DNA from: Sipunculus nudus | Taxonomy: Eukaryota; Annelida; Sipuncula; Golfingiida; Sipunculidae | Direction of reading: 5' to 3' | DNA length: 64,000 nt | Assembly (NCBI GenBank): GCA_026874595.1 | Contig: CM049322.1 | Coordinates: forward strand, 41,162,840-41,226,839 | Part shown: positions 11,059 to 22,129 of the stretch, piece after piece | Position numbering within the stretch: position 1 is the first letter of the stretch | Layout of the letters: every line of letters starts with the position of its first letter | Position numbers and translations under genes: made by a program | The notes under the pieces: generated by a model | Database searches by the model: none | Told to the model about the DNA's origin: nothing | Seen by the model: only the letters and a program-made list of their open reading frames with translations

Positions 11059-11249
11059 ATGCAGTGGGGGGGGGGGGGGGGGTTCTGGGGCCCTCCCCTT
11101 TGAGCCGACGCAAGCTTTTGTTGAAGGATTTAAACCATTTTTGCAGGGACCTGGACCCCCCGCGCTTTCCGGATATCGTTTACGATTTCTTTTTTTTTCA
11201 GGGTTTGGTCCTCCCCTTTAAAAAAAAATCCTGGATCCACCCCTGACAT
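11059..11249. mobile_element. putative MITE with poly-G tract
   Basis: Begins CAGTGGGGG with a G17 tract (11066-11082) and ends AATCCTGGATCCACCCCTG, so read in reverse it starts CAGGGGTGGATCCAGG. A related sequence with the same 'gggcggatgcagg' end and poly-G tracts lies at 24853-25070. The CAG...CTG ends suggest a non-autonomous DNA transposon. No matching TSD was found. Confidence 0.4.
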
Positions 11250-11454
11250 GTGTGGTGCAAAAACTACACTCCACTATACACTCTTCTGTCCTACACATGG
11301 AAACAGCTGCACAAATATACAGGAAGAAAAACATGTACTGTCACCGGAAAACTATGCGGTTATCAGGAACAGTTACCGAACATATCAGTAATCCTCATAT
11401 ATGTAACACTGATGTGTCAAAAACAGGAGCCTACGCGACTCCGAAAGTATTTTA

Positions 11455-12200
11455 AATATTGGGCTGGTAAGCCTAACTGGAGTCGTGATACATACAAGCC
11501 AAATCGAGGAATGCATGGAAGCGGTGTTCAGTCATTTCGCTTTCATATCGTGGTAAACAGCCAATAATCTTTACATTAGGTTACGAATGATGAATTAACA
11601 AAAAAGAATACATGTTAACTCACAAACCAAACTCCTTCTCTATGGTAACGAGTCATTTCCTGTATCGCGTACAAGTTGGCTGCGTCCTGCTCTCCGTTCG
11701 AACAATGCTTGTATGGTTATATTCATGCGATCAGAAATTCAACAACATTACCAATATGCTGAGTTAATTAGGATTTTTTTTCGCCCAAGTTAGGTGTTGT
11801 AACGCTAACCATTGGTCTTTTTTATGTAAAGTGACAGCGTACTTGTTTGCCATGAAGCGTAGTTTGCCTTGAAGCATTGTAAGGTATTTGCATCTTCATA
11901 GACCCTAAAAGTGCGTTCTTCGCACGGCTCTCTGTCAGCCAGTACGCTGGTCGTAGACAGTCTAATGTCAGAGCGCCGAAATGGCGCTAGCCTACATGCA
12001 CCCAACGAACACGCACCCAGTAATGTATGTACTTATGAGGCTTACTCTTATTTTTGTAACACAAGTCCCTTATGTGAAGTAATAATCATTCCATTTTAAT
12101 TTAGACCAGTAAGTCTATAAGGATTGCTGTTTTTTTCAACAAGTTTGTTTGTTATGTGTATAGAGTTGTCCTGATGTGGTCTACATGAAGGTACGCCACA
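11455..12200 (+). repeat. dispersed repeat family A, copy 3
   Basis: The longest copy. 'attgggctggtaagcc', 'gagtcgtgatacata', 'catatcgtggtaaacagcc', 'catttcctgtatcgc' and 'gccatgaagc' match copy 2. The tail 'gtcctgatgtggtct' (about 12170) matches the first 260 bases of the window. No protein recognised. Confidence 0.7.
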
Positions 12201-12985
12201 TCAGTTAGAACAGCCATTTGTCATTTGTTCGCTATTTAGACCCCCACGTGGCGGAGACTTGCATTCCTTAAATTGCAGATTTTAAGTATATTTTTGTAAT
12301 GACGGGGGTAGTCAAAATGGTACTATCAATCTTACATAAGAAATGTACGACATTCACCTGCGTAACATATGGGAGCTGCTATAATGTATGTAGCAAAAGT
12401 TTGGGAATGGGATGCTGGCGGAAGTTTATGGGAAACAACTGTCAACCTTGATACACAATCGTAGTTGCCGACAGATGGCGCTAAGATAGCCCCGCCGAAA
12501 AATTATCTAAAATCCGTGTTTCTTTTTTAGGAATAAGGAATATGACCCCCTTAGGACACACTGATCGCCATACCCGACAGTTCAAGACCGAATCCTTTCA
12601 TATCCGAGGCCATAGAGGAGTTCCCTGACAATTCTAATATAAATATTTAGGAATGCCCGGCATAGTAATGGTCCGTTCAATAAAACTGATGGAACTTAAC
12701 GTAGTGTATAAACGTCACAATACCAACGAGACAGGGCGACCGTGAGAGAATGCCCATTTAGATAAAAGAAACGATAGAGGGCTATCCCCGTGGTGTCCGA
12801 CTAAAGTTGATATATACCACAATAATGAGAGTATACCGGAGTGAGACGAATGGCTCCTATAACTGAATGCCCCCCCCCCGAGTTACATCGCAGATCGTCC
12901 CAGATCTACCAAATATTGTAGTTAAAGACCCCTATTTGTTTTTTTTTTACGTTTATTTATTAATTTGACAAACATATCTAACCAT
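12201..12985. other. intergenic with a family D fragment
   Basis: 'gacttgcattccttaaattgcag' at about 12257-12280 matches the 3' edge of family D only. A C-run lies at about 12870. No gene recognised. Confidence 0.45.
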
Positions 12986-12987
12986 TG

Positions 12988-12988
<1 letters not shown>

Positions 12989-13042
<54 letters not shown>

Positions 13043-13049
13043 TATATAT
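12989..13049. repeat. (TA)n microsatellite, left bracket of hairpin
   Basis: About 30 TA dinucleotides with one AAT slip. Confidence 0.95.
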
Positions 13050-13115
13050 CTAGAAGGTAGTGTTACCCTCCGATGTAAAGTGCTCTAGGGCCTACAGACT
13101 AAGCCAGAGCGGTAT

Positions 13116-13293
13116 AACTCTGAAGAAAAACAACACTGTTAATTCACAACAGTCTGTTTCACGAGATCATCAGGTGAATGTGGTTAGGATGAAGCTAACG
13201 CCGTTAGCTTCATTCTAACCACATTCACCTGATGATCGGGTCGCATCCCGTGAAACAGACTGCTGTGAATTAACAGTGTTGTTTTTCTTCAGA

Positions 13294-13296
<3 letters not shown>
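13116..13296. repeat. near-perfect 181-base hairpin (foldback) with hammerhead-like core
   Basis: 13116-13200 and 13201-13296 are reverse complements with essentially no loop (centre GCTAACG/CGTTAGC) and only a few mismatches. The right arm carries ten extra bases. In it, CCTGATGATCGGG, TCGCAT and CCCGTGAAAC give CTGATGA, a 4-bp stem and GAAAC, the order of a hammerhead ribozyme core. The left arm keeps CTGATGA and GAAAC on the minus strand but lacks that stem. (TA)n arrays lie on both sides. No cleavage-site helix could be drawn, so activity is not claimed. Penelope-like elements and retrozymes are known carriers of such motifs. Confidence 0.7.

Positions 13297-13297
<1 letters not shown>

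Positions 13298-13343
<46 letters not shown>
13298..13343. repeat. (TA)n microsatellite, right bracket of hairpin
   Basis: About 23 TA dinucleotides starting two bases after the hairpin arm. Confidence 0.95.
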
Positions 13344-13344
<1 letters not shown>

Positions 13345-13370
13345 CATTGTCAGTATCGATGGATGACTCC

Positions 13371-13825
13371 TTTGTTTTGAGAATGCGGGGGGGGGGGGTA
13401 TCCTTGATAGTGTACCTGGAAAACTACTCTGTGTGGAGTATTCGGAGGGTTATCCGTGTTAGTATACCAGGAAAACTAATCTGTGTGGAGAATGCGGAGA
13501 GTATCCATGACAGTGTACCTGGAAAACTATTCTGTGTGGAGAATGCGGAGGGGTATTCTGGATAGTGTACCTGGGAAACTACTCTGTGTGGAGAATGCGG
13601 AGAGTATCCGTGACAGTGTACCTGGAAAACTACTCTGTGTGGAGAATGCGGTGGGGTATCCTTGATAGTGTACCTAGAAAACTACTCTGTGTGGAGAATG
13701 CGGTGGGGTATCCTTGATAGTGTACCTAGAAAAATACTCTGTGTGGAGAATGCGGAGGGTCATCCTTGAAAGTGTACCTGGAAAACTACTCTGTGTGGAG
13801 AATACGAAGAGTAATCCTTGTTTTA
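13371..13825 (+). repeat. minisatellite, 51-52 bp period, about 8.5 copies
   Basis: The anchor 'agtgtacctgga' recurs at about 13409, 13461, 13512, 13564, 13615, 13667, 13719 and 13771. Each unit also has 'ctctgtgtggagaatgcgg'. Units are 51 or 52 bases. The short open frames are by-products of the repeat. Confidence 0.9.
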
Positions 13826-13829
13826 TCCC

Positions 13830-14575
13830 TGAAGGTTAATACTATCCTTTAGGTGCGGAAGGCCGCTGGGTCTTAGCTGTGTCATCGAACCATCGGACAT
13901 ACTTTTATACACGAACAATCTAAGTGTGAACGGTAGGCCTAGTAATGATATATTTAGAGACTCCATTGTACATTATATACTGGACCACTGCGGCCTTTCA
14001 GACGTGTATAGAGCCCTTGCATATCTATACGTCTGGTCTTTAGATATACTATAACAGTAATCGGGCCCTAATTGCCCCAGCTTGCACAAATCGCCTTGGT
14101 TACGGCTTACACTGTATGGTCAAGTGATTTTTTGATTGATCGACTCTTTGAATATGGATGCATGGGCGAATGGTAAATTCATAAATACAATATCACATTA
14201 TATGTATATAGTCCATTCGATAGTATAGAAATTCGGTGCGTTTTGGCACATTTCTCGTTTGGGCATGTAAAGAATTCTATGAAATTGGTACTTGACACAA
14301 GGGGGGGGGAGGGTAATAATTAGCCCTAATGGCCATGGCCTCTTCCTGACCGTCGAATCAGCATATTTTATCATTTATCAAACTGCTTCTTTATTTCTAA
14401 TTATATTTCATCAGGGCATGCCCTTATATTATGAAATTTTTGTTATTATGATTGTGATTATGATTAGGTTATGATTATGATGATGATTATTATTATTACT
14501 ATTATTATCATTTATTTTAACAGTTAAATTGATGGAGGTTGGGGCGGATGACTGCAAATTTTTGGTGAACAGGCA
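13830..14575. other. intergenic, no gene recognised
   Basis: Includes ATT-rich patches at about 14440-14515. No domain-bearing frame. Confidence 0.45.
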
Positions 14576-14579
<4 letters not shown>

Positions 14580-14639
<60 letters not shown>

Positions 14640-14670
14640 TTATGTGTGTGTGTGTCTGTGTCTGTGTGTG
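14580..14670. repeat. (TA)n-(TG)n compound microsatellite
   Basis: TA array to about 14622, then TG with TGTGTC interruptions. Confidence 0.95.
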
Positions 14671-15195
14671 TCTCCAAGAATAGGGTTATATGCTCCAGCT
14701 GAAGTGATATAAAGGGTATTTTAAGCCACGTAGGTTACAAACTTCATAAGTAGACTAATGTGGTTTACTGCATGTATTATCGCTCTCTCATATATAGCTG
14801 TTTCATCAATGTAATAGATATTTATAATTGTTGTCAGTCATAATCATAGTTTTACCATAAGTATACGGGCAGGCCCGTTATCAGACACTGAAAGTATTCG
14901 GTTCCTAGTGACACACGCGATGGAACAAGATTTTATCTGATGTGTGTCTAACGATCCCCCGTGCATTAAAAACAACCATTATGTAAATACATTCACCTAC
15001 TTAACGTATCTTTTTTGTTCCTTGTCTAGATACTTTCCGGGAGCGTTTGGGCGAACATCTTCAGAAACAACGCCTCAAATCTGTTTATTAACATCACTTG
15101 TATCCATTGCATTCATAGTTATCATTCCATCATAGTTTTGTGATAATACATTATCAACACTGATGTCAACATCCCGTGCAAGCACGGAGGAAGGT
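14671..15195. other. intergenic, no gene recognised
   Basis: Nothing recognised apart from short unconserved frames. Confidence 0.4.
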
Positions 15196-15199
15196 TCTC

Positions 15200-15625
15200 A
15201 CGCAACGGTCATACCCTGCAGTCGTCTAGACATTATTTCATGTAACCGCTGCCTGGTATGGCAAAGTTCTCTGGGCAGGAACACCAGGGTGTGCGCAGAG
15301 CACAGAATTGTAATCGGCCCAATGAAAGCGTGGAATCGCTTTGTGTATCTACCCCAAGTTTATACACATGCGACACCAACTATCTTTGGTTTGATTACAC
15401 TGGGACACAAGCTCTGGTTGGTCTGATTCTTGGCCCTCTGCCAGAAATATATTTATTTATTTATTTATTTATTTATTCAACATAGTTATGGTATTAGCAG
15501 ACCAACGAGAGCGGGTGTCGCATGTTTAAAATTATGGCTGGATGCAAAATTCAATGCCACGCTATCAGTCAGTGGTCACTGCTCACCGCTGTGTGAGGAG
15601 CGTCTTGCAAACTCCAGCGCAGTGT
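15200..15625. mobile_element. degenerate relative of the 38960-39248 MITE
   Basis: Shares 'gtaaccgctgc.tggtatggca', 'aacac..gggtgtgc.cagag', 'accaacgagagcgg.tgtcgca' and 'tggatgcaaaa' with the better-preserved MITE at 39 kb. It is longer and contains a (TTTA)n tract at about 15450-15476, so its terminal repeats are less clear. Confidence 0.5.
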
Positions 15626-16590
15626 TAAGGTATACTGTGCAAATGAATAAACCCTGCTTTCAGTGACGGATTTAAACATGTTTGACCTGACATTGTGTAG
15701 AAATTATAACCTGGTCCAGGATGCACTCTGAGTTGATGTAAAATATTCTTTATTTTAACTATACAGGAGAGGGTATACCAAGCCCCTCTTCAGGGCTTGG
15801 CCCCCAGTTTTTAACTGACTCTGCCCCCACAATATATCTTCATTCAAGATCCATAAAACCATTTGTAAACCAATCAGAGATTTCCCTGACGTGTCACAAC
15901 AGATGCAATTAATGAAAGGTGTGCACATGGAGCTGAATGAAAGTGCAATTAGACTGAATAGAGTTGCCATGTAATCAAGGCGAAGCAATTACAGTCATTA
16001 TGTAAATACCTGGCAACTCAGCTATGACATTTGAATACACAAAGTCCCAATTAACTTAAACACCTGCAACTTACATAATATATAACCATGATAAAATACA
16101 GAGAGTAAGAATTGTAGTAATAAACTGGCCCTTAATACATTACAATTGGATCCAGAGTCCCATATACTTGCTGGGTCAGTAAGTGTGACAAAAATATGTG
16201 ACTCGTGATCCCTTGCCGCTCATTTATTATGTCAGCATGCCATGAAGAGTTGATTCCTCAGTTCATCCAGTTAATAATTTTGTATGATTTGGAAATGACC
16301 GAAACAAATGTCACTGCAGTATCACCTTGCATTTACATCTTCAGTCATTCTGGAAACGGTTGTACCACGTAAACTTTCATAAGAAACACATGCGCAAGTT
16401 TCTGTTTATATCTACAATACCACGTTACCTATATTAAACCGCAAAATAGATTCATAGGTTTATCAATATATAAAATAGGTTTTACGGACAAATACCTTCT
16501 ATTGGTTATATTTGGAATGGATGTTGTCGATGTTTACTCTTCATTTGTTCAATTCACTTAATTTTTTGGAATTTACACTTCTCAGGTGCA
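15626..16590. other. intergenic, possible minus-strand 3' end
   Basis: On the minus strand AATAAA occurs at 15754-15749, downstream of a small hairpin (AAGCCCTGAAGAGGGGCTT around 15780-15800). The minus frame 15755-15988 has no recognisable domain. The rest is unremarkable AT-rich DNA. Confidence 0.3.
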
Positions 16591-16595
16591 ACAGC

Positions 16596-16680
16596 CCGAT
16601 TTCGGCGTAAAAGCTTTTAGTGTGTATGAAAGCTGACAGGTTATTTATCCTTGGTATTCATAGATAGACCTTCTGTGTGA
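16596..16680 (-). repeat. dispersed repeat family C, copy 2 (inverted)
   Basis: Its reverse complement reads 'cacacagaaggtcta', 'aaggataaa' and 'acgccgaaatcgg', matching 2338-2430. Confidence 0.5.
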
Positions 16681-16893
16681 GGAAAGTACCGGTGTGTTCT
16701 TGGTGTAAATTACTGACCCGCACTGAATGTCGGGTCATCCGCCGTTGTCTGATCGATAGGGCGATAACGGTGACAAACTGTCCGGCCTCTTTTCATTGAT
16801 CAAATATTGTTTTCCGTTTCTTTTGTAATGCTTGCAGGTGTGCTTGAAAGGTCAATAATATACATGCTTCAGTGCAAATAGTGCATTTAGTGC

Positions 16894-17054
16894 ATTTCAA
16901 CATGCCCGTGATGTACATCTCAACATGCCCGTGATGTACATTTCAACATGTCCGTCATGTCCCTTTCAGCATGCCCATGATTTAAATTTCAGCATGCTCG
17001 TGATGTACATTGTGACATGTCCGTGATGTGCATTACAACATGCCCGTGATGTCC
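16894..17054 (+). repeat. minisatellite, about 24 bp period, 6-7 copies
   Basis: Units of the form 'catttcaacatgcccgtgatgta' with substitutions. Every unit keeps CATG.CCGTGATG or a one-base variant. Confidence 0.85.
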
Positions 17055-17097
17055 AGTCACGGATTTTAGTGGTCAGTGACTGCTACATAGAGGAACC

Positions 17098-17102
<5 letters not shown>

Positions 17103-17166
<64 letters not shown>
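17103..17166. repeat. (TA)n-(TG)n compound microsatellite
   Basis: TA to 17140, then (GT)13. Confidence 0.95.
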
Positions 17167-17169
17167 CGA

Positions 17170-17895
17170 GGGAAGAATCTTCCCGTGAAGAACGGGAAAA
17201 GAGAGAAATTGCATTTATCCCGGGAGGAAAAGGAATCATTTATACTATCAATTGATTCTCATTTTTCCCATATTAATTGAGAATTCTTGTTTTTCCATTG
17301 ATGAAAAGAAATGTTCATTTTTCCAAGCTTCTGATTCTCTGATAACTTCATTCCCAGAACCTGCCCTAGCTATTATTACAATAATAATAAAACAAAAAAA
17401 AATGAAGGAACTTGTTATATATATATATATATACATGTAACTTTGAATTGTAAGCTTCATTTTCATTCACATAATTCTATTTTAAGCGGGTGTATATTTA
17501 TTTTTTTTAACTACTTAAACAGTTCAGAATGAATGTAAAAGAAAGGTATAAAAAAATTCTTCTTTTTTAAACAGATAAACATTAACAATGAAAAAAAATA
17601 AAAGAGGCATAACTTGCCATAAACGAGTCCTTTCACCCTTGATAAATAAGAATTCTCGTTTATCTCACGTTTGTATATTAAAACTTAACTCAAGTCTCTC
17701 TCGGGAAAAATGAGAATTCCCAATCTTCCCAGGCGAGAGTGGAATTCTTACTTTTTCCCCGGGGAGAATGAGAATTCTCATTTTTCCCGGGGAAAAAAAG
17801 AATCATTTCATACAATCTTTTGATTCTAATTTTTTACCAGGAAGAATGAGAATTCCCATTTATTCCGGGAATATTCTGGATCTTCCTTGATTCTC
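17170..17895. repeat. palindrome-rich block with repeated GAGAATTC motif
   Basis: Repeats 'gagaattc', 'attctcattttt' and 'ttcccggg' in both orientations. The core at about 17757-17792 (CCCCGGGGAGAATGAGAATT continuing into its mirror) is an almost perfect 36-base palindrome, and AATGAGAATTCTCATT inside it is exact. The whole block lies between two (TA)n arrays, like the 13.1-kb hairpin. Confidence 0.65.
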
Positions 17896-17921
17896 ATTCT
17901 TCCCTCTCTGTCTCTTTTTCT

Positions 17922-17937
17922 CTGTATATGTATATAT

Positions 17938-18005
<68 letters not shown>
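17922..18005. repeat. (TA)n microsatellite
   Basis: TA array of about 80 bases with one AAA slip. Confidence 0.95.
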
Positions 18006-18008
<3 letters not shown>

Positions 18009-18481
18009 GGGTTACTTTCTTGTTGACTCTGTTTTCTCACGGTCACCTGTGTGACTCTAAATATATTCAATATAATGTCCCAGAAAATGGCACAATTTGC
18101 ACAACCATTATTATTTATAAAGATGGCAAAGTTGCACGAAGTAGTGGTTACCTGAAGACGGCCTACAGGCTCTTTTCTTACCTTGTATACCTTATACAGG
18201 TGGTTATTGGTATTACCGTATACCCGTATAGCTCATCATGCTGGTAACTGTGTAGTGTCGGGAACTTCATGACAGTATGGGCAGAATAAAGGGCCACTGA
18301 ATAGATAATATGCATGCAAACTGTCATGGTGTTTTGTTACATTTATGTTGCAACGGTTATATACCTGTGTATATAAGAATAAATACCAGTCACCCGCTTG
18401 GTAGTCACTTTAACAAGGCAGCCTTTACCTAGATTTTGCAGTAAGAACAGTGTGTATGTACCACGTTTGTAGTAATTAATT
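18006..18481. other. intergenic, no gene recognised
   Basis: The plus frame 18020-18247 has no known domain and no splice context. Confidence 0.4.
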
Positions 18482-18539
18482 AATATATATATATATATAA
18501 ATATATATTTATATATATATGTATAGACAGACAGAGAGT

Positions 18540-18571
<32 letters not shown>
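18482..18571. repeat. (TA)n and (GA)n microsatellites
   Basis: TA-rich to about 18524, then (AG)n from 18536. Confidence 0.95.
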
Positions 18572-18572
<1 letters not shown>

Positions 18573-18674
18573 GTACAGCCATGTTGGTTCATTGTATATA
18601 GAACTGGAATATAATTTCCATCTTTAGTGAACCGACTTTTCTGTGTATTCATATTCCATTTACATACATATATA

Positions 18675-20711
18675 TTGGTGGGAATTTAAAAAAAAATCAT
18701 AATCGATGATTAAAAAATAAAATCGACCGATGCTCGATTATTAATCGATTATTTAATGTACTTTCTATATACTAGTACCTAAAATATTGACCCTTGCAGT
18801 AAAATCAGTCTGACGTCGGTATTCATTATGAAACCATCCATCCTTGCAAGGTCGATTTGTCGTCGGACGATTGTTGGCTGCACACGGTTCCTTGTTGATG
18901 CTGTTTGCTACTTTGTTCGTATAGCTAAGACAGAGTAAGATTCTTCTTATGTGCACACATAATCGTTTTAATCTATTATGCAAAAATGTAATCGATTTCA
19001 TTTTGAAAAAAAACGACCAGTCATCTATAACACTTATAAAAGGAATTCAGTTCACGTTTGTTCGCAGTGTTCTCAAAAACCGCGTTGTATACAATATTGA
19101 GCCATACATAATTTTAAAGGTTATTATCCCCGCAGTGACATAGGCGATATGAGAATAAATAATTTTTAATGTACATATAATTTTGAGTGATTTTTCCGTT
19201 TTTTCACCAAGCACAGCCGAACTGTCTTCGGCAATCACCGGAATGCGTGCATCGTGGTCACTTAACCTCTAACACTAAGGACTATTGTTCATATGAATAA
19301 CGCTTGCTTTCAACGAGGGATTTGACCCACGTGCGTGGTCAGTAAAAGAGAAGAACACCTGTTTCTCGCTTTATGAAATGGAGAGTTCAAGCCAGGAGGA
19401 TTAATGACAAAACCTGATTCAAGGTCCCAATTCCAGGAACAGGGCTGGGGTGTGGTGGCGGGGGTTTCAGGACCCAAAAGTTTCTGTTACAATGAAAAAA
19501 AAGGTTGCGGCGGTTGAAAATGGATTGTAATGATTTGTGGTGACATCTAGTGACTCTAGCAGTATTAACATGTAAACCGGTAAATTATTTCGTGTTGTGC
19601 TGATGGCGACATCTACCGGCAGTGTAGTGGTAGGACTGTATTCATCGAAACTGGTCGAGCAGGGTTAACAGCGGCTTAAATGTTACATGTTCTTTTGTTT
19701 ATTGTTATAGCTAGTGCGCATGCGCGTAGTTAATGTCCCAAGTTTTCGTGGACATGTTAGTCTGTTGGTTTTCTAGCCGGGGCGAATAAAACATCTATAA
19801 ACCGATGCTGGAGTTCATTATCAGTTGGAATAAGAACACCACTACATCACTAAGGCCCTCTGCATGCAGTCCCTTTGGGTCCGCTTCTGCTACTTACGAG
19901 GTATGCATATTTCTGTTTCTTTCTTCAGGAACAGTTTCCTTGCAACGTACATTTAATTAATCTTTTATGTGTTCCTCACATCAACCTAATCTTTATACGT
20001 CCAATGATAGAATCCAGTCAAATATCATTGAAAACCTGAATGCCCCTGCGTCTCATTCCGGTTCGCAATGTAAACACCATCGCTGTCCAGGTCTTCAAGG
20101 TAAACATACCGGGCTATAAATTTCTTGCCACGAGGAGAGCCCCACAAAATAAATGTTAAAAATATTGGAGTGACTGCAGGATCTTTCACGCATTGTCTAC
20201 ACCAGGTAATGATTTGTACAGATGGGCGGTATGATGTTTAGAAGTAAGAGGCAGATAAAAATAAGCGGCAAAATTAAGATCAAGCAGTGGGACATAGAAA
20301 CGTTTTTTGTTCACAGAAGTGTTGTGCCTCATAGAGGTTCGTGAGTTATTCTGCAGTCGTGCCAAAATGTTTATACATATCTTATGGAGACAGTTTCCCA
20401 TTGGAAACCTATATTTTCTGTTAACTTTTAGAATAAAAAAATGAGCCAACGTTTCACATCTCAGTTTATAAATCATCCCAACCACGGTAATAAGCCCGGT
20501 ATACCGGGTCTATCAGCTAGTCGATATATAAACGCATTTATCTCCCCTAGCAATACAGCCCCTTGTATCTATATTAAGACCTTTATATATTTGTAGACTA
20601 TTAGATTTCAAGGTAATATAGAAATTACATTAAACAATCGATTAATAATCAATCATCATTCGTTTTTATTTTTCAATCATCGATTTTGAGGTTAAAACGA
20701 ATTCCTACCAC
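18675..20711. mobile_element. non-autonomous DNA transposon with about 100-bp terminal inverted repeats
   Basis: The left end (18675 to about 18772) and the reverse complement of the right end (20711 to about 20612) align. Both start TGGTGGGAATT or TGGTAGGAATT, followed by 'aatcgatgatt.aaaaataaaa', 'gattattaatcgatt' and 'tttaatgta.tttctatat'. The inside (about 1.84 kb) has only short frames with no transposase similarity. The terminal motif is hAT-like, but no 8-bp target duplication was found, so the superfamily stays open. Confidence 0.65.
19526..19848 (+). mobile_element. possible solo LTR nested in the TIR element
   Basis: Starts TGTAATGATTTGTGGTGACA with 'gacatctagtga', has a GCGCATGCGC palindrome at about 19724, AATAAA at about 19786, and ends near CACTACATCA. 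That profile fits Ty3/gypsy LTRs as recalled. No target duplication and no second LTR were seen. Confidence 0.3.
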
Positions 20712-20929
20712 TAGCCTGTCCTACACCTAAAAAAAAAAGAAATCCAATCAGTTAACATTAACAGTTTATCTGCTTATATGATACCATGGGCGTAAATCAT
20801 ACGCCATACACATTAAGTAGTGATTGACTTAATTATGTGTTTAATATAATCTCAAAGAAAGATGACTTTACTCATGCCGGTACAACTGAGCTTTTAGTAA
20901 CCAAAATCCTGTGAAACATGAACTTCAGG

Positions 20930-21145
20930 TATATTCAACAATTCTTTAATTCAACAATTTAAAAAAAAAACACGTTCGGTTATCCCTCCTTATGAAATGT
21001 TCTTTAACCAAATTATATGTTTATGTAATATTATAAGTGCATGTTTATGCGAATATAAAATAAAGGGGGGGGGGGGGGGGGGGGCTAGATAGAACAGAGT
21101 TTATAACACGTGTCCGGTACAGTGTGGGACTGGTGATTGGTGATC
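20930..21145 (-). repeat. LINE-derived repeat, copy 1 (contains poly-G)
   Basis: Aligns with 23030-23262: 'tattcaacaattc.ttaattc', 'cgttcggtta', 'gcgaatataaaat.aa', a long G tract (21065-21084), 'tagat.gaacaga.tttat' and 'tgtccggt.c.gtgtgggact'. Copy 2 overlaps the start of the reverse transcriptase remnant, so this is probably the 5' part of the same LINE. Confidence 0.6.
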
Positions 21146-22129
21146 TTTATACCTCCAGTACTCGAGAGTTACAATCAAAAGTATATTAATGATGGCTCAA
21201 AAGGCCATATATAATGAAAATATACAAAGAACAGAAAATATCTTTTCGCCACCTGGCCACTTACACAAAAGTGTATCCTCACGACATTGGTATACATGAA
21301 CATTAAAAAAAGTTTACCATTTAATCATATGTACCCCATTCCGACTCCACTGCATATCCGAGAGACACACAAACACACACATATCACACACATATACATA
21401 AGATAGATTATCATATAGATCTATATACCTGAGAATACTACCACTGATCAGCCATGTGTGTCTGCAAATATCAATACCTATTCTACAGTTTAAATTTGAT
21501 ACTACCCGTATCTTCCATACTAATCAGTAACTACCATCTCTGTACCAGATAATTTTATTCACTCGGCTATAATTTCATAATAACTCGATTTACACTACAA
21601 AAGAATGATGCCACTTAATGTAAAATAGGATATCTTCATCTGCTGGTTGTAAAATATCAGCATTTTCGAAAAGATATGATAGGAATGTTAAATTGTCATT
21701 AGTATGCAGAAACACCTCCACCTCTAATAAGTGACCATAGGTTTTATTTCTCGTCTCGAGTACTATCGCAAGAGATTGAAACATGCTCTGCTTTTCCAAA
21801 AGTATTACTACAGAAGTGACATAGATACGCTTGTGTTACAGCACAGATTTTATCAACATATGCTAACAAATGTATTAACAAAGTGATCTGATACAAAGAT
21901 AGTTCGATACATATCGCTGATTGCCACAGTGGCGATGTTTAATCGTTGATCATACATTCTATATTTACGGTTAATTATCGCTTAAGTAATTAAAGCTGAC
22001 CATGAAGTTTTTGCTGGAATTGCTTCATTGTACAATGCAGTATGGATATATCCCGACAACTCATATTTTGTTAAATACTACACATATCAGCGACACTACC
22101 TTTACTATCTACCCTCTGTATATAACTAG
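21146..22129. other. intergenic, no gene recognised
   Basis: AT-rich. The minus frame 21590-21799 has no recognised domain. Confidence 0.4.

Noticed and set aside
13116..13296. Functional hammerhead ribozyme
   Set aside because: The core and a stem II are present, but the closing positions next to CTGATGA and GAAAC are U/U and no cleavage-site helix with a UH site could be drawn. Kept only as a hammerhead-like motif.
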